DNA of 64,000 nt from Io17-Chloro-G2 sp965226915 (GCA_965226915.1 CBDDEJ010000008.1:1-64000); one strand, 5' to 3'; shown: positions 26,633 to 35,781, numbered from the stretch's first letter. Program-made: numbers and translations. Notes: generated from the sequence alone by a model not told the origin.

Positions 26633-27153
26633 GTCAGGGGAAATTGAGCCAGAAATATCCTATATTCAGCCCTGTTTTCGACTACCGGGTCGAGACCCAG
26701 GGCGGGACCGTCAGGGTTAGCCTGGGCGAAAGTGAAATCGAGTTGGCGGTCACGACGGAGGACAACCAAGAAGGACTGTGCCGCACTCCCGACGGCAGGT
26801 CTTACCGATTCTTTTGGACCTGGTCGGGACACGCAGTACAACTTTGGGTGGACGGCGAACTTTTTATTTTTGAACGGCCGGCTGCAAGCAGAAGCCGGGC
26901 CGACCGGGAACCTAGCACAGGCGGCAGCGATATCGTCGCGCCCATGCCGGGTACGGTGGAGCAGATATTGGCGCAGACCGGCGATTCGGTGGAACGCGGC
27001 CAAACGTTGATCATCATGGAGTCCATGAAAATGGAACTGGAGATCGCTTCCCCCCGGGCCGGAATCGTCAAGAGGGTGTCGGTGGAGCAAGGCGCTCAGG
27101 TGGATAAGGGCATGCGCTTAATTGAATTGGATGAGTTGGAGAGTGGGTCATGA
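26629..27153 (+). CDS. Biotin carboxyl carrier protein
   Basis: Small acyl-CoA carboxylase subunit carrying biotin. The C-terminal 80 residues form a biotinyl domain with the attachment site ESMKMELEIAS and the preceding APMPGTVEQILAQTGDSVERGQTL. The N-terminal 100 residues are a variable beta-rich segment. It starts at GTG 26629, overlapping the stop of the biotin carboxylase, and its stop overlaps the ATG of the acyl-CoA dehydrogenase (ATGA). A separate carrier protein is less common than a fused one in methylcrotonyl-CoA carboxylases, but occurs. Confidence 0.88.
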   Translation: MSQGKLSQKYPIFSPVFDYRVETQGGTVRVSLGESEIELAVTTEDNQEGLCRTPDGRSYRFFWTWSGHAVQLWVDGELFIFERPAASRSRADREPSTGGSDIVAPMPGTVEQILAQTGDSVERGQTLIIMESMKMELEIASPRAGIVKRVSVEQGAQVDKGMRLIELDELESGS

Positions 27154-28328
27154 CTTCGGCGAGAGGGTTCATTCCATCCTTGGACCATTCTTTGGGCGAG
27201 ACCATAGACATCGTCCGGGAAACGGTCAGGGACTTTACCGCCAAAGAGATCGCTCCCCTGGCCCAGGACATTGACCGGGACAACGACTTCCCCGGAGATC
27301 TGTGGAGGAAGTTGGGTGAATTAGGTCTGCTGGGAATCACGGCCTCTGAAGAGTATGGAGGAGCCGGCCTGGGTTACCTGGCCCACGCCGTGGTTCTGGA
27401 GGAGATCTCGCGGGGTTCTGCTAGTGTCGGATTGAGCTATGCGGCCCATTCAAACCTGTGCGTGAACCAGATCTTCCGCAACGGCAACGAAGACCAGAAG
27501 CGCCGTTACCTCCCCCGACTCATCAGCGGCGAGAATGTCGGAGCGCTGGCCATGAGTGAATCCGAGGCCGGCTCCGACGTGGTCAGCATGCGGTTGCGGG
27601 CGGAAAAGCACGGCGATCGCTACGTCTTGAACGGGACGAAGATGTGGATCACCAATGGGCCCGACGCCGACGTGCTGGTGGTCTACGCCAAAACAGATGC
27701 GGACGCTGGCTCCCGGGGGATTACCGCCTTTCTTATCGAAAAGGGATTCCTGGGCTTCTCCCCGTCTCCAAAATTAGACAAATTGGGCATGCGGGGTTCA
27801 AACACATCCGAGCTCGTGTTCGAAGACTGCGAAGTTTCGGAAGAGAATATCCTGGGGGAACTCAACCACGGAGTAAGTGTCCTGATGAGCGGACTGGACT
27901 TCGAACGGGTGGTCTTGTCCGCGGGGCCCTTGGGGATCATGCAGGCATGCCTGGACGTAACCATGCCTTACGTCCATCAGCGGCAGCAGTTCGGCCAGCC
28001 CATCGGGGAGTTTCAACTCATCCAGGGAAAGCTGGCCGACATGTACACGGCCCTGTCCGCCAGCCGGTCATACGTCTACGCCGTGGCCCGAGCTTGTGAT
28101 CGGGGACAAGTCGACCGCAAGGACGCCGCTGGGTGCATCCTTTTCGCCGCCGAGAAAGCTACCTGGATGGCTTTGGAGGCTATCCAGATACTGGGAGGCA
28201 ATGGCTACATCCAAGACTTCCCCACGGGACGTCTGCTGCGGGACGCCAAGCTGTACGAGATCGGCGCGGGAACAAGCGAGATACGCCGCATCCTCATAGG
28301 ACGGGAGTTATTCCGGGAGACGGAATAA
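27150..28328 (+). CDS. Acyl-CoA dehydrogenase, probably isovaleryl-CoA type
   Basis: FAD-dependent dehydrogenase of 392 residues that introduces the alpha-beta double bond in an acyl-CoA. N-terminal helices, the YGGAGLGYLAHAVVLEEISRGSASVGLSYAAHSNLCVNQI block, the middle beta domain with MSESEAGSDVVSM and KMWITNGPDADVLVV, and a C-terminal GGNGYIQDFPTGRLLRDAKLYEIGAGTSEIRR are all typical of short/branched-chain types including isovaleryl-CoA dehydrogenase. Location in an overlapping operon with a methylcrotonyl-type carboxylase suggests successive leucine-catabolism steps. Confidence 0.88.
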   Translation: MTSARGFIPSLDHSLGETIDIVRETVRDFTAKEIAPLAQDIDRDNDFPGDLWRKLGELGLLGITASEEYGGAGLGYLAHAVVLEEISRGSASVGLSYAAHSNLCVNQIFRNGNEDQKRRYLPRLISGENVGALAMSESEAGSDVVSMRLRAEKHGDRYVLNGTKMWITNGPDADVLVVYAKTDADAGSRGITAFLIEKGFLGFSPSPKLDKLGMRGSNTSELVFEDCEVSEENILGELNHGVSVLMSGLDFERVVLSAGPLGIMQACLDVTMPYVHQRQQFGQPIGEFQLIQGKLADMYTALSASRSYVYAVARACDRGQVDRKDAAGCILFAAEKATWMALEAIQILGGNGYIQDFPTGRLLRDAKLYEIGAGTSEIRRILIGRELFRETE

Positions 28329-28477
28329 CTCCCGTATAGGCTAGACAAGTTCATTTCCGTTAGAGAACAGCGGATTTGACTCACTAATACTTCGTCACCT
28401 CGGGTAGTTCCTTGTGGATTAGCTGCTCATTATGATAATCTCGCTGCAATTCCTGAATCGCTTTTAGGAGATGGATC

Positions 28478-28978
28478 ATGGGTTATAAGCCGAGGCAACT
28501 GGGACACGTAAACATCTTCGTCCGCAACGCGGAAAGGGCCCGGGATTGGTATGAAGACCTCCTTGGCCTGCACACTCAGGGTTTCACCGCGGGACGCGCC
28601 GCATTCATGACTTCAGACCTGGGAAACTCCCACGAGATTGCTCTGACAGAAGTGGGAGATGACGCCCCCGCGTCTCAACGGGGCCAAGTCGGCCTAAACC
28701 ACATGGCATGGTATATGGAAAGCCTCGACGACCTGAAGGAACTCTACTTCCGGATCAAAGAGAAGAACGTAAAGATCGAGAACGTGTCGGACCACGGCCA
28801 CGCCATCGGCATATACATCCGCGACCCGGACGGCAACGGCATCGAGCTGTCCTACGAAATGCCCGCCAGCGAATGGGGTCACGATGAAGGCAAATACATG
28901 ATCGGCGGAACCCAGAAGGGGCGCATGTCCGGCCCCTGGGACGCGGAAATTGCCGCCGGCGCCGCGGTGCGTACCTAG
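28478..28978 (+). CDS. VOC-family (glyoxalase-like) protein
   Basis: A 166-residue vicinal-oxygen-chelate protein with two betaalphabetabetabeta modules. GHVNIFVRNAERARDWYEDLLGL starts the first module, NHMAWYM the metal-ligand histidine region, and GIYIRDPDGNGIELSYEMP the second with the conserved metal-binding glutamate. It could be a metal-dependent dioxygenase, isomerase or fosfomycin-resistance-like enzyme. GGAG is 8 bases before the ATG. It follows the leucine-type operon by about 150 bases with no obvious link, and a stem-loop follows it. Confidence 0.8.
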   Translation: MGYKPRQLGHVNIFVRNAERARDWYEDLLGLHTQGFTAGRAAFMTSDLGNSHEIALTEVGDDAPASQRGQVGLNHMAWYMESLDDLKELYFRIKEKNVKIENVSDHGHAIGIYIRDPDGNGIELSYEMPASEWGHDEGKYMIGGTQKGRMSGPWDAEIAAGAAVRT

Positions 28979-29008
28979 CTGGCTCTCTAGAAACGGGGGA
29001 CCATCGAG

Positions 29009-29028
29009 GGGGTGCGATTCAGCACCCC
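29009..29028 (+). terminator. Stem-loop after the VOC gene
   Basis: GGGGTGC and GCACCCC pair over a 6-base loop (7-bp stem) followed by TTGTTGCG, about 30 bases after the VOC stop codon. A modest intrinsic terminator candidate; the T-tract is weak. Confidence 0.45.
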
Positions 29029-29095
29029 TTGTTGCGTGTTAAAATCGGATTTGATTGGCTCATCTGAAGGCTAATCTTACGAAGAGAAGGGCGCA

Positions 29096-30004
29096 ATGGC
29101 ACAGAGCAACGGAGCGGACGAGTTGGCATTGGAGCTGACGTATAGGGATTCGCTGCCGATAGACGGGTCCATCGCAAAGGAAATGCTGCGGGAAGCAAAG
29201 CAGATCATGGATCAGCTTGGAGTGGTGTTCTTCCTGCGGCAGGGCACCTGCCTCGGCGCCATCAGAGACAACGATATCATTCCCTGGGATGACGACCTGG
29301 ATCTGGGCTCGGTGCTGGGGTTGAACGGCTTGGACGAAAGTTCGGTAGACCCCGTTGTGGCTGCATTCCGCGACCACGGGTATTTCGTAAAAGTAGACCG
29401 AAACGACCACTACATCGGTGCGGCGATGATAAGGTCCTCAATCAGAATGGACTGGTCCTGTTACCGGGTGATTGACGGCAACATATTCCATTATCCCGGC
29501 ATCCGGCTTCCGGTACATCTTTTCACCGAAATGAAAGAGATCGATTTCATCGGCGAGAAATTCCTTGTACCCAACCCTCCCGAAGAATACCTGCGCGCCA
29601 AATACGGACCCTCCTGGATGACCCCGAAAAAACTGGAGTGGGTGAAAGACGTTGTGGACTTGATCCCGGAAACCCCGATTTCCGGCCGCGCGGGCAAAAT
29701 GACGCAGTTGCTCACCACCCGCGTTCTACGGTGGCGCGCCGGCAGGGTCAGAGTCCTGGATGATACGGGCAGTCCCGTCGCGGGCGCCGATGTCGTGGTT
29801 GCCGGGCTAAACCGGTCAAAGACCAACAAGCAAGGTTACGCCAGGTTTTATCTTCCATGTGACGACTTCTACGCGCTTGTCATCAGGTATGGCAGCCACG
29901 AAGAGGTGCTGTATCAAGAAAAAATGGCGCCTGGGGTGACATATGTTTACCGCCCTGATCCATCATCGGAGCCGGGCCGGTTTGGCGCCTTGCGCCGCCA
30001 ATAA
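29096..30004 (+). CDS. LicD-family transferase with C-terminal beta-sandwich
   Basis: The first 210 residues are LicD/fukutin-type: LGVVFFLRQGTCLGAIRDNDIIPWDDDLDLG near residue 42 has the nucleotidyltransferase-fold acidic residues (DNDIIPWDDD) that bind metal and the CDP-linked substrate. LicD proteins attach phosphocholine or related groups to cell-surface glycans. The last 80 residues (VRVLDDTGSPVAGADVVVAGLNRSKTNKQGYARF) look like a carboxypeptidase-regulatory/CnaB-like beta-sandwich, an unusual addition. No signal peptide or membrane helix. The cytidylyltransferase gene follows at 30054, the natural donor-making partner. Confidence 0.75.
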   Translation: MAQSNGADELALELTYRDSLPIDGSIAKEMLREAKQIMDQLGVVFFLRQGTCLGAIRDNDIIPWDDDLDLGSVLGLNGLDESSVDPVVAAFRDHGYFVKVDRNDHYIGAAMIRSSIRMDWSCYRVIDGNIFHYPGIRLPVHLFTEMKEIDFIGEKFLVPNPPEEYLRAKYGPSWMTPKKLEWVKDVVDLIPETPISGRAGKMTQLLTTRVLRWRAGRVRVLDDTGSPVAGADVVVAGLNRSKTNKQGYARFYLPCDDFYALVIRYGSHEEVLYQEKMAPGVTYVYRPDPSSEPGRFGALRRQ

Positions 30005-30053
30005 GAACAGCGCGTCGGAAATCCCCCTAATCCGATCGGCGCCGCAATCAAAA

Positions 30054-30530
30054 ATGACACCCGAGGATTTTTGGAACCAGAGGAAATCTCACAACGATTA
30101 TGGAATGAGGCAAGGCCCAGTGGTACGAGTATACGCAGACATGGTGGCCGATCTATTTCACTACGGGCATGTTGAGTTTCTCAAAAGAGCACGCGCGCTG
30201 GGAGACTACCTGGTGGTCGGCATTCACTCCGACGAAGCAGTGCTCGCTCACAAACGCCAACCCATACTGACGATGGATGAGAGGATAGCTTGCGTGGCTG
30301 GGTGCCGGTACGTGGATGAAGTCCTTGCGGATGCGCCTTGGATCATGGACCGGGATTGGATAGCGAAACACAACATCGATTTGGTTGTGCATGGCGACGA
30401 TTATTCTCAAGAAGCCCTTAGTGACACATATGTGATTCCCATCGAGATGGGGATACTTCGCACCCTAAGCTATACTTCGACGATTTCAACCACCGAAATC
30501 ATCCGCAGAATCCAGGAAACAAACCCCTAA
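30054..30530 (+). CDS. Cytidylyltransferase, phosphoethanolamine/phosphocholine or TagD-like
   Basis: A 158-residue nucleotidyltransferase of the CTP-transferase fold. YADMVADLFHYGHVEFLKRA has the HxGH motif (HYGH) and ISTTEIIRRI matches the ISTTxI signature, as in ethanolamine-phosphate and glycerol-3-phosphate cytidylyltransferases. It would make the CDP-activated donor for the LicD protein. An upstream ATG at 29943 overlaps LicD, but its first 37 residues look unlike the family, so ATG 30054 was chosen; the choice is not certain. Choline, ethanolamine and glycerol are all possible; the catalytic motifs do not separate them by eye. Confidence 0.8.
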   Translation: MTPEDFWNQRKSHNDYGMRQGPVVRVYADMVADLFHYGHVEFLKRARALGDYLVVGIHSDEAVLAHKRQPILTMDERIACVAGCRYVDEVLADAPWIMDRDWIAKHNIDLVVHGDDYSQEALSDTYVIPIEMGILRTLSYTSTISTTEIIRRIQETNP

Positions 30531-30603
30531 ACTGACTGCCAAGATTCTCACACAAATCGATCCGCCGGTGGACCAGTAGACACATCGATGATTGGCCGGA
30601 CGG

Positions 30604-31983
30604 CTAAACTGCGGCGCTTTTGATCAACTCACTTGTGTCTTTGATGTCTCCAACGCCTCGAATCAAGTTGATGATCTCATTGGCTGCCCGGCCGGGAATC
30701 GGTTTCAAAGCATGTGCGGCGCAGTCTCTGAATTTCTCCTCCAACTGAGGGCCGGTGAGAGGATTTTTGGGAGACCCCGATGGACCGGCCAACTCCAACA
30801 TTCCAGATGTGCCATCAGACCGGACTACTTCTATCGTGCCCCAGCCCCGGCGAGCGCCATCGAGGGGGGATCCGGTGACACGGGCCGCCACCGCTAGCAC
30901 CTCAGAGTTGTCGAAAGCAGTGATCTCGTCGATCCCAACCCTTCCCAAAGCAAGTCCTGCCCCAATCAGATATGGCAGGCTGAACTGGGATTCCACCTGG
31001 TTTTGGGGCGAGAAGTTTATCACCGAGGGATGAAACTGGGCCTGATATGTATCTGGGCCCGTCGTGACTGCCACCGACTCCACTCCAAAATTCGCCAAAT
31101 CCAACCGGCGGTGCAGTTCGATCGCGGCGTCGACGTAGGTATGAGTCGGTCTTCCGCAGGGGTATGGCTTATGGCTGAGTTCGTTGCCGCGAAACTCGGC
31201 GCCCAACCCTTCATAAATCGGCGCCAGATCATATCCATTTGGTTGGTACATGGGGAAAAAACCATAACGGCCGGCAAAAACGTTAGCCGCTCCGGTAAGC
31301 CCCTCATTGGCGAGAACGGTCGAAAGCACCGCGCCGTGGGCAGCCTGCCCGGCCTGGAAACGCTTGGTGAGCGCCCCGTCAGTGATGCACTGCCGGTTGC
31401 CCGCCGCCTGGCTGTAGGCAATACCAAAGGCATGGACCATCTGCTCTTGGCTCAACCCCAAAATCTTCCCAGCGGCGGCGGTGGCACCAAAGATGCCGAA
31501 CGCGCCAGTCCGGTGCCAACCCCGGTCGTCGTGGGCGGCCAAGGCCAACCGGCATGACACGTCCAACCCAAGGGTCACCGCCAGGATCAAATCTCGACCT
31601 GAGACGCCACCACGCGCTTCAGCGACAGCCAGACTGGCGGCCAAGACCGAGGTTCCCGGATGGATGTTCCCGCCAGCGTCCAACGTGTCATCGAAATCCA
31701 AGGCGTGGCCCATTGCCGAATTGACCAAAGCGGCGTGATGGGCGGGCATCTTGCCGCCCAAAATAAACAGGCTGGATTCTTCCAACCCGCCCCATCGCCG
31801 GGTCACCCGCGCCAACTCCGCGATTCCCGGCGCGCCGCTGCCCGCGAGCATGACGCCAAAGGTGTCCAGAACGTCTCTCTTGGCGGCGTCGATAGCATCG
31901 GCTGGAATGTCCGCGAATATTGCCCCTGCCACGTGAGCGGCCAGCGCCCACGCCGGGTCGGCATTTGATTCTTGGGTCGCCAT
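30604..31983 (-). CDS. MmgE/PrpD-family protein
   Basis: A 459-residue protein with the helical N-terminal and alpha/beta C-terminal halves of the 2-methylcitrate dehydratase / cis-aconitate decarboxylase family. Visible blocks are KRDVLDTFGVMLAGSGAPG, ALVNSAMGHALDFDDT (conserved catalytic-loop region), GIFGATAAAGKILGLS and SHKPYPCGRPTHTYVDAA, the KxYPCC-like site near residue 285. It is likely a dehydratase or isomerase of a carboxylic acid; the substrate is unknown. It is separated from the metallo-hydrolase gene by a strong hairpin. Confidence 0.8.
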   Translation of the reverse strand: MATQESNADPAWALAAHVAGAIFADIPADAIDAAKRDVLDTFGVMLAGSGAPGIAELARVTRRWGGLEESSLFILGGKMPAHHAALVNSAMGHALDFDDTLDAGGNIHPGTSVLAASLAVAEARGGVSGRDLILAVTLGLDVSCRLALAAHDDRGWHRTGAFGIFGATAAAGKILGLSQEQMVHAFGIAYSQAAGNRQCITDGALTKRFQAGQAAHGAVLSTVLANEGLTGAANVFAGRYGFFPMYQPNGYDLAPIYEGLGAEFRGNELSHKPYPCGRPTHTYVDAAIELHRRLDLANFGVESVAVTTGPDTYQAQFHPSVINFSPQNQVESQFSLPYLIGAGLALGRVGIDEITAFDNSEVLAVAARVTGSPLDGARRGWGTIEVVRSDGTSGMLELAGPSGSPKNPLTGPQLEEKFRDCAAHALKPIPGRAANEIINLIRGVGDIKDTSELIKSAAV

Positions 31984-32021
31984 CGTTTATGACTCCATCT
32001 TGGGTGATGCCTGAAATGATA

Positions 32022-32054
32022 ATGGCTCAGGGTATTTTGCTTTCCCTGAGCCAT
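32022..32054. terminator. 11-bp perfect hairpin between two minus-strand genes
   Basis: ATGGCTCAGGG (32022-32032) and CCCTGAGCCAT (32044-32054) form an 11-bp stem with an 11-base A/T-rich loop just past the end of the metallo-hydrolase gene. It may end that transcript before MmgE/PrpD. Confidence 0.55.
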
Positions 32055-32074
32055 CAGGTAAGAATGGTTCAGTA

Positions 32075-32836
32075 CTACTTCTGGACGATGTCCACGTTAA
32101 CCGCCCTTTTGGCGCTGACGGTAAACGTCAATGACGCGGTCCCTCCACCCTCAGTGCTGTCCATCACTTGGATATTGTCCGGGCCGTGGAGATAGGTGAT
32201 CTCTTCGCCGTCGACCCTGAAGGGCCGGTCGTGGCCGGGGTAGAAGACCTGCGACGCCGCCACCATCTTCTCAACGCTGGTCCTGGCGTCGTCCACGTCC
32301 CAGAAAACATTGTAGGGCAGCCCTCGGGCCACTGTGCCGCTTTCAGGCATGGCGTCGCCGGCTAGCAGCACCTGCTCGCCGTCAACCTCCGCCAAGATGC
32401 TCATGTGGCCCTTGGTATGGCCCGGCGTCTCAAGGACCGAGACTCCTTCGACGATCTTGTCTCCTTCCGACACAAGCTCCACCTTCATATTCCGCATCAT
32501 GTCGGCCATCCCAGCAGCCACGGCCAGGTCCCATTGGTTGGGGTTGCGGGCGTAGTCGATCTCCGTGGGATTGACCAGCACTCGGGCGTTCTTAAACAGG
32601 TCGGTGTTTTGGCAGTGGTCCCAGTGCATGTGTGTCAAGATGACGATGTCGATGTCATCGGTGCTCAATCCCTTGGCCTGCAACGCTTTAAATAAAAAGG
32701 GGCGCCGGGAGGACGGTCCCGTGTCGATGAGTATATTGTGATTGCCCACCCGAAGGAGCGAGTTGGTGGAATACCCGAAAGACCCCTGATCGGTAGTGAG
32801 GGCAAACCCATAGGTAAGAACATCCAGAGTAGCCAT
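32075..32836 (-). CDS. Metallo-beta-lactamase-fold hydrolase, lactonase-like
   Basis: A 253-residue protein with the HxHxDH motif (His69, His71, Asp73, His74 in ILTHMHWDHCQN), a conserved histidine in TPGHTKGHMS and an aspartate in LLAGDAM, the two-metal site. It resembles N-acyl-homoserine lactonases and other metallohydrolases (TNSLLRVGNHNILIDTG at the start). The ATG at 32836 is preceded by AAGGAAGATCAAAG, better than upstream starts. Lactone, ester or other hydrolysis is likely. It lies upstream of MmgE/PrpD on the same strand. Confidence 0.8.
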   Translation of the reverse strand: MATLDVLTYGFALTTDQGSFGYSTNSLLRVGNHNILIDTGPSSRRPFLFKALQAKGLSTDDIDIVILTHMHWDHCQNTDLFKNARVLVNPTEIDYARNPNQWDLAVAAGMADMMRNMKVELVSEGDKIVEGVSVLETPGHTKGHMSILAEVDGEQVLLAGDAMPESGTVARGLPYNVFWDVDDARTSVEKMVAASQVFYPGHDRPFRVDGEEITYLHGPDNIQVMDSTEGGGTASLTFTVSAKRAVNVDIVQK

Positions 32837-33294
32837 CTTTGATCTTCCTTTGCGCCTGATTCTTGAAAACAGCAGGATGGTAACCCGGCTATCTACCAGT
32901 GTCCACCAAGGGGACATCCGGGTGCTAGACAGGGAAGAGCCTCAGCGTTACTATTTCACCCGTGGCTCTTGGGGCGGTTCAAAAACGTGTTTCCGCCCGT
33001 GTCCAAGGGAATGGGACAAACGGAATCCTCCCTACCGCACATCGTAAGCTTGTCGAACTACCGAATGTCGGCAAAAACAATCCCGGACCAAAGCGTAGGC
33101 CTGAAGACAGCCCGGAATTTTATCGGTTTTGCCCGGCCTGACCAGTTTTCGGCAAGCTCAGGGTGAGCGGTGTTGGTGGTCGGCCTTGTTCCGGAGAATC
33201 CTAAGCCTTTGACAACCCCGAATTAGTCGAGGGGCCAAGGTAGGAAAAACGGGAATTCTTTCATATCAAGAGATGATTCATCAAGAGAGGTAGT
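32837..33294. other. No recognisable gene
   Basis: About 460 bases between divergent genes. It should contain promoters in both directions, but I could not pick convincing ones. Around 33145-33165 there is CGGCAAGCTCAGGGTGAG, a short phrase (CAAGCTCAG...TGAG) of a kind repeated in many genomes of this group. Otherwise nothing stands out. Confidence 0.4.
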
Positions 33295-33705
33295 ATGCCC
33301 AAGATAATACCGGTGGCCGATGAGCTGAGCAAGCCCTTTTGGGATGCCGTGAACGAAAAGCAGTTGATCCTTCAGAATTGCACCGCCTGCAACCGGCTCC
33401 AATACCCGCCGCGGCAGGCATGCATGGCGTGCGGCTCAGGCGACAAGCTGGAGTGGAAAGAGGTGGAAGGCAAGGGCCACATCGCTACCTCCATCGTCAT
33501 AGAAGACGGCCGGCTGAACCGGCGCATGCCCGATCAGCCCTACAACTTGGCGATGATCACCCTGGACCAGGACACCAGCATTAATTTTTACTCCAACCTT
33601 CCGGGAGTCCCACCCTACGAAGCCCCCGTGGGGGCTGCCGTCCAGGTGATCTACGAAGAGGTGGCGCCGGATCAATTGATCCACGAATGGCAGGTCATAA
33701 GCTAA
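33295..33705 (+). CDS. DUF35/OB-fold acyl-CoA-associated protein
   Basis: A 136-residue protein with an N-terminal zinc ribbon (cysteines in LQNCTACNRLQYPPRQACMACGS, C-x2-C and C-x2-C) and an OB-fold domain, as in the DUF35 proteins that pair with thiolase-like enzymes and may position acyl-CoA. The thiolase-like gene follows 64 bases downstream on the same strand. The family partner arrangement is what one expects of HMG-CoA synthase or acyl-CoA thiolase complexes in archaea and some bacteria, so this pair probably acts together. Confidence 0.82.
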   Translation: MPKIIPVADELSKPFWDAVNEKQLILQNCTACNRLQYPPRQACMACGSGDKLEWKEVEGKGHIATSIVIEDGRLNRRMPDQPYNLAMITLDQDTSINFYSNLPGVPPYEAPVGAAVQVIYEEVAPDQLIHEWQVIS

Positions 33706-33769
33706 CGGGCCACCCAATTCTATCCGGTTCAAAGTTCAAACGAATTCAATGATTGAGCATAGGTGATTG

Positions 33770-35086
33770 ATGGCAACGCAAAACCCATATTCATGGCGTA
33801 GAGACAAGGACAACATGGGGGTCTGGGACCACCGGGGCAAGGTCGCGGTGGCCGGTTACGGCCACTCACCCGTTGACCGGCGTTGGGACGAGACATCCAT
33901 GGACAAGACCCTGGGCGCCTACTCGATGCTGGCCTGCGAACGCGCCATGGAGGACGCCGGTGTAACTCCGGACCAGATCGACGGGGTAATCTGCTGCCAG
34001 AGCCACATCGCCGGGGGCGCCGGGGGAGCTGCCTCCAACTGGGCGCCGAGGCCCTACTTCGACGCCCCCTACGACTCGGAATGGGGCCTGACTCTGGTGA
34101 ACGCCGAGTGGCTGGTCAAAACCATGGAGTTGCCAAACGTCAAATACACCCCGTCCAATGTGCCCGCCATAGGCGAGATGATGGGCCTGGCCGCCCAATC
34201 GGTGGCCGACGGGCTTTGCAACACCTGCTTGGTGATCTATCCCACGGGTAATCTGCAAGGCAGATACCGGCGAGGCGGGGAGAACGCGGAGGATTACGCC
34301 AAGGGCGCCCGCCAGTGGACCGTCCCCTGGGGCAACCACGGCGGCAACGATTTCATCAACATTTTTCCCCACAATCAGTACGGCCTTAAATACGGCGGCG
34401 CGCATGACGACCTGGCGCCATTCGTGATCAACCAACACCGGAACGGGCTCTTGACTCCTTGGGGCTTCAACGCCACCAACGGCATCGACCAACTAACCCT
34501 AGAAGACTACGTATCGTCCCGGTACATCCTAAATCCGCTGCGTCTGTGGGATTGCGACCGGCCGGTCAACGCCTCGGCGGCCTACCTGTTCACCACCGCC
34601 GAACGCGCCCGGGACATGAAGCAACCGCCGGTCTACGTGTTAAACCATTCCCAGCACAACTTCCCCAACCGCACTACCCAGCCCGACTTGGACGAGATAG
34701 AGCAGTGGACCGACATCGCCGCCAAGAGGATGTATGACGGCTCCGGTCTAAAGCCGGCGGACGTCGATATATTCAATCCCTACGACGGCTACGCCACGAT
34801 GAGCCAGTTTTACCTGGAGGCCTTCGAGTGGCACGGGGTGAAGCGAGGCGACGCTTATGCATTCTATAAAGGCGACATCCGGGTGGAAGGCCCGCATCCC
34901 TTCAGCTCCAGTGGCGGCAACCTGGGAAATGGCCGCACCCGCACCGCCATGTACACCGACAGCATTCAGCAGCTTAGGGGAACCGCCGGCCCAAGGCAGG
35001 TCACAGTAAGGGCCGAGACGGCGCTCGCCGCCTTCACGACGCCCAGCAGCGGCGGCTGGATGATGTTCGGCAAGCACCCGAGTTAG
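33770..35086 (+). CDS. Thiolase-like acyltransferase
   Basis: A 438-residue member of the thiolase superfamily, near lipid-transfer-protein / SCP-x-like thiolases. Recognisable parts are VAVAGYGHSPVDRR at the start, MLACERAMEDAGVTPDQIDGVICCQS early, a region of DYVSSRYILNPLRLWDCDRPVNASAAYLFTTAERA and the conserved PHPFSSSGGNLGNGRTRTAMYTDSIQQLRG near the C-terminus. The usual second catalytic Cys-Gly region is not evident, so the activity is uncertain; it may act as a non-degradative thiolase with the DUF35 partner upstream. Start is ATG 33770 (TTG at 33767 also in frame). Confidence 0.78.
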   Translation: MATQNPYSWRRDKDNMGVWDHRGKVAVAGYGHSPVDRRWDETSMDKTLGAYSMLACERAMEDAGVTPDQIDGVICCQSHIAGGAGGAASNWAPRPYFDAPYDSEWGLTLVNAEWLVKTMELPNVKYTPSNVPAIGEMMGLAAQSVADGLCNTCLVIYPTGNLQGRYRRGGENAEDYAKGARQWTVPWGNHGGNDFINIFPHNQYGLKYGGAHDDLAPFVINQHRNGLLTPWGFNATNGIDQLTLEDYVSSRYILNPLRLWDCDRPVNASAAYLFTTAERARDMKQPPVYVLNHSQHNFPNRTTQPDLDEIEQWTDIAAKRMYDGSGLKPADVDIFNPYDGYATMSQFYLEAFEWHGVKRGDAYAFYKGDIRVEGPHPFSSSGGNLGNGRTRTAMYTDSIQQLRGTAGPRQVTVRAETALAAFTTPSSGGWMMFGKHPS

Positions 35087-35602
35087 TTCGGAATCGGCTG
35101 GCTGGCGGCGCCCGCTCTGAAAGCATCAGTCTACATAGCCACGACCGTTGACGGTTTCATCGCCCGGGAGAACGGCAGCCTGGATTGGCTGCCCGGTTCG
35201 GAAGGGGGCGCTGGGGGTGAGGATGAGATTGCCTGTGAAGACTTTGGATTCCAGGAATTCATGGATTCCGTTGATGTCTTGGTCATGGGGCGCAACGCTT
35301 ATGAGGCGGTGCTCGGTTTTGGACTGTGGCCCTACGGCAGCAAGAAGGTCGTGGTGCTAAGCAGCAGCCCGATCCAAATCCCGGAGGATCAGGCCGGGAC
35401 CGTGGAGTGGAGATCGTGCTCCCCAGCCGAGTTGGTCAAGGATCTCTCCGAGTCCGGAGCGGAGCACATGTATGTGGACGCTGGGAAGACGATTCAGGGT
35501 TTCCTGGACGCCGGGTTGATCCAGGAGATCATCATTACGCAGATACCCGTTCTCATCGGCACGGGCATACCACTGTTTGGCGCGTTGAGCCAAGACATCA
35601 GT

Positions 35603-35781
35603 CTAGAAGTCTGGCCGGTAAGCCATTGGCCGGGTTTCGCGCTACGCCCGACAGACGTATTATAGTCTTATGTGGCATGATAGTGTCTGTAATACGGTTC
35701 AAGAACCCACTGGTACATCGACAATCGTCGCTAAGAAAACGGCAGCTTGGAGAGAATCGGGGTTTCCGTCCGAGTTTCTAG
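35603..35781 (-). mobile_element. MITE copy 2 (171 bp plus CTAG duplications)
   Basis: Non-coding element between two CTAG sites (35603-35606 and 35778-35781). It reads CTAGAAGTCTGGCCGG at its left end and, on the other strand, CTAGAAACTCGGACGG at the right end, an imperfect inverted repeat. The interior is over 90% alike by eye to copies at 10516 and 48433. Its ends resemble the IS1182-like element at 61066-62946. Confidence 0.88.

Noticed and set aside
28985..28996. CTAGAAAC near 28987 as a fourth MITE end
   Set aside because: Only CTAGAAAC is shared; the following bases (GGGGG) and the absence of the MITE interior argue for chance.
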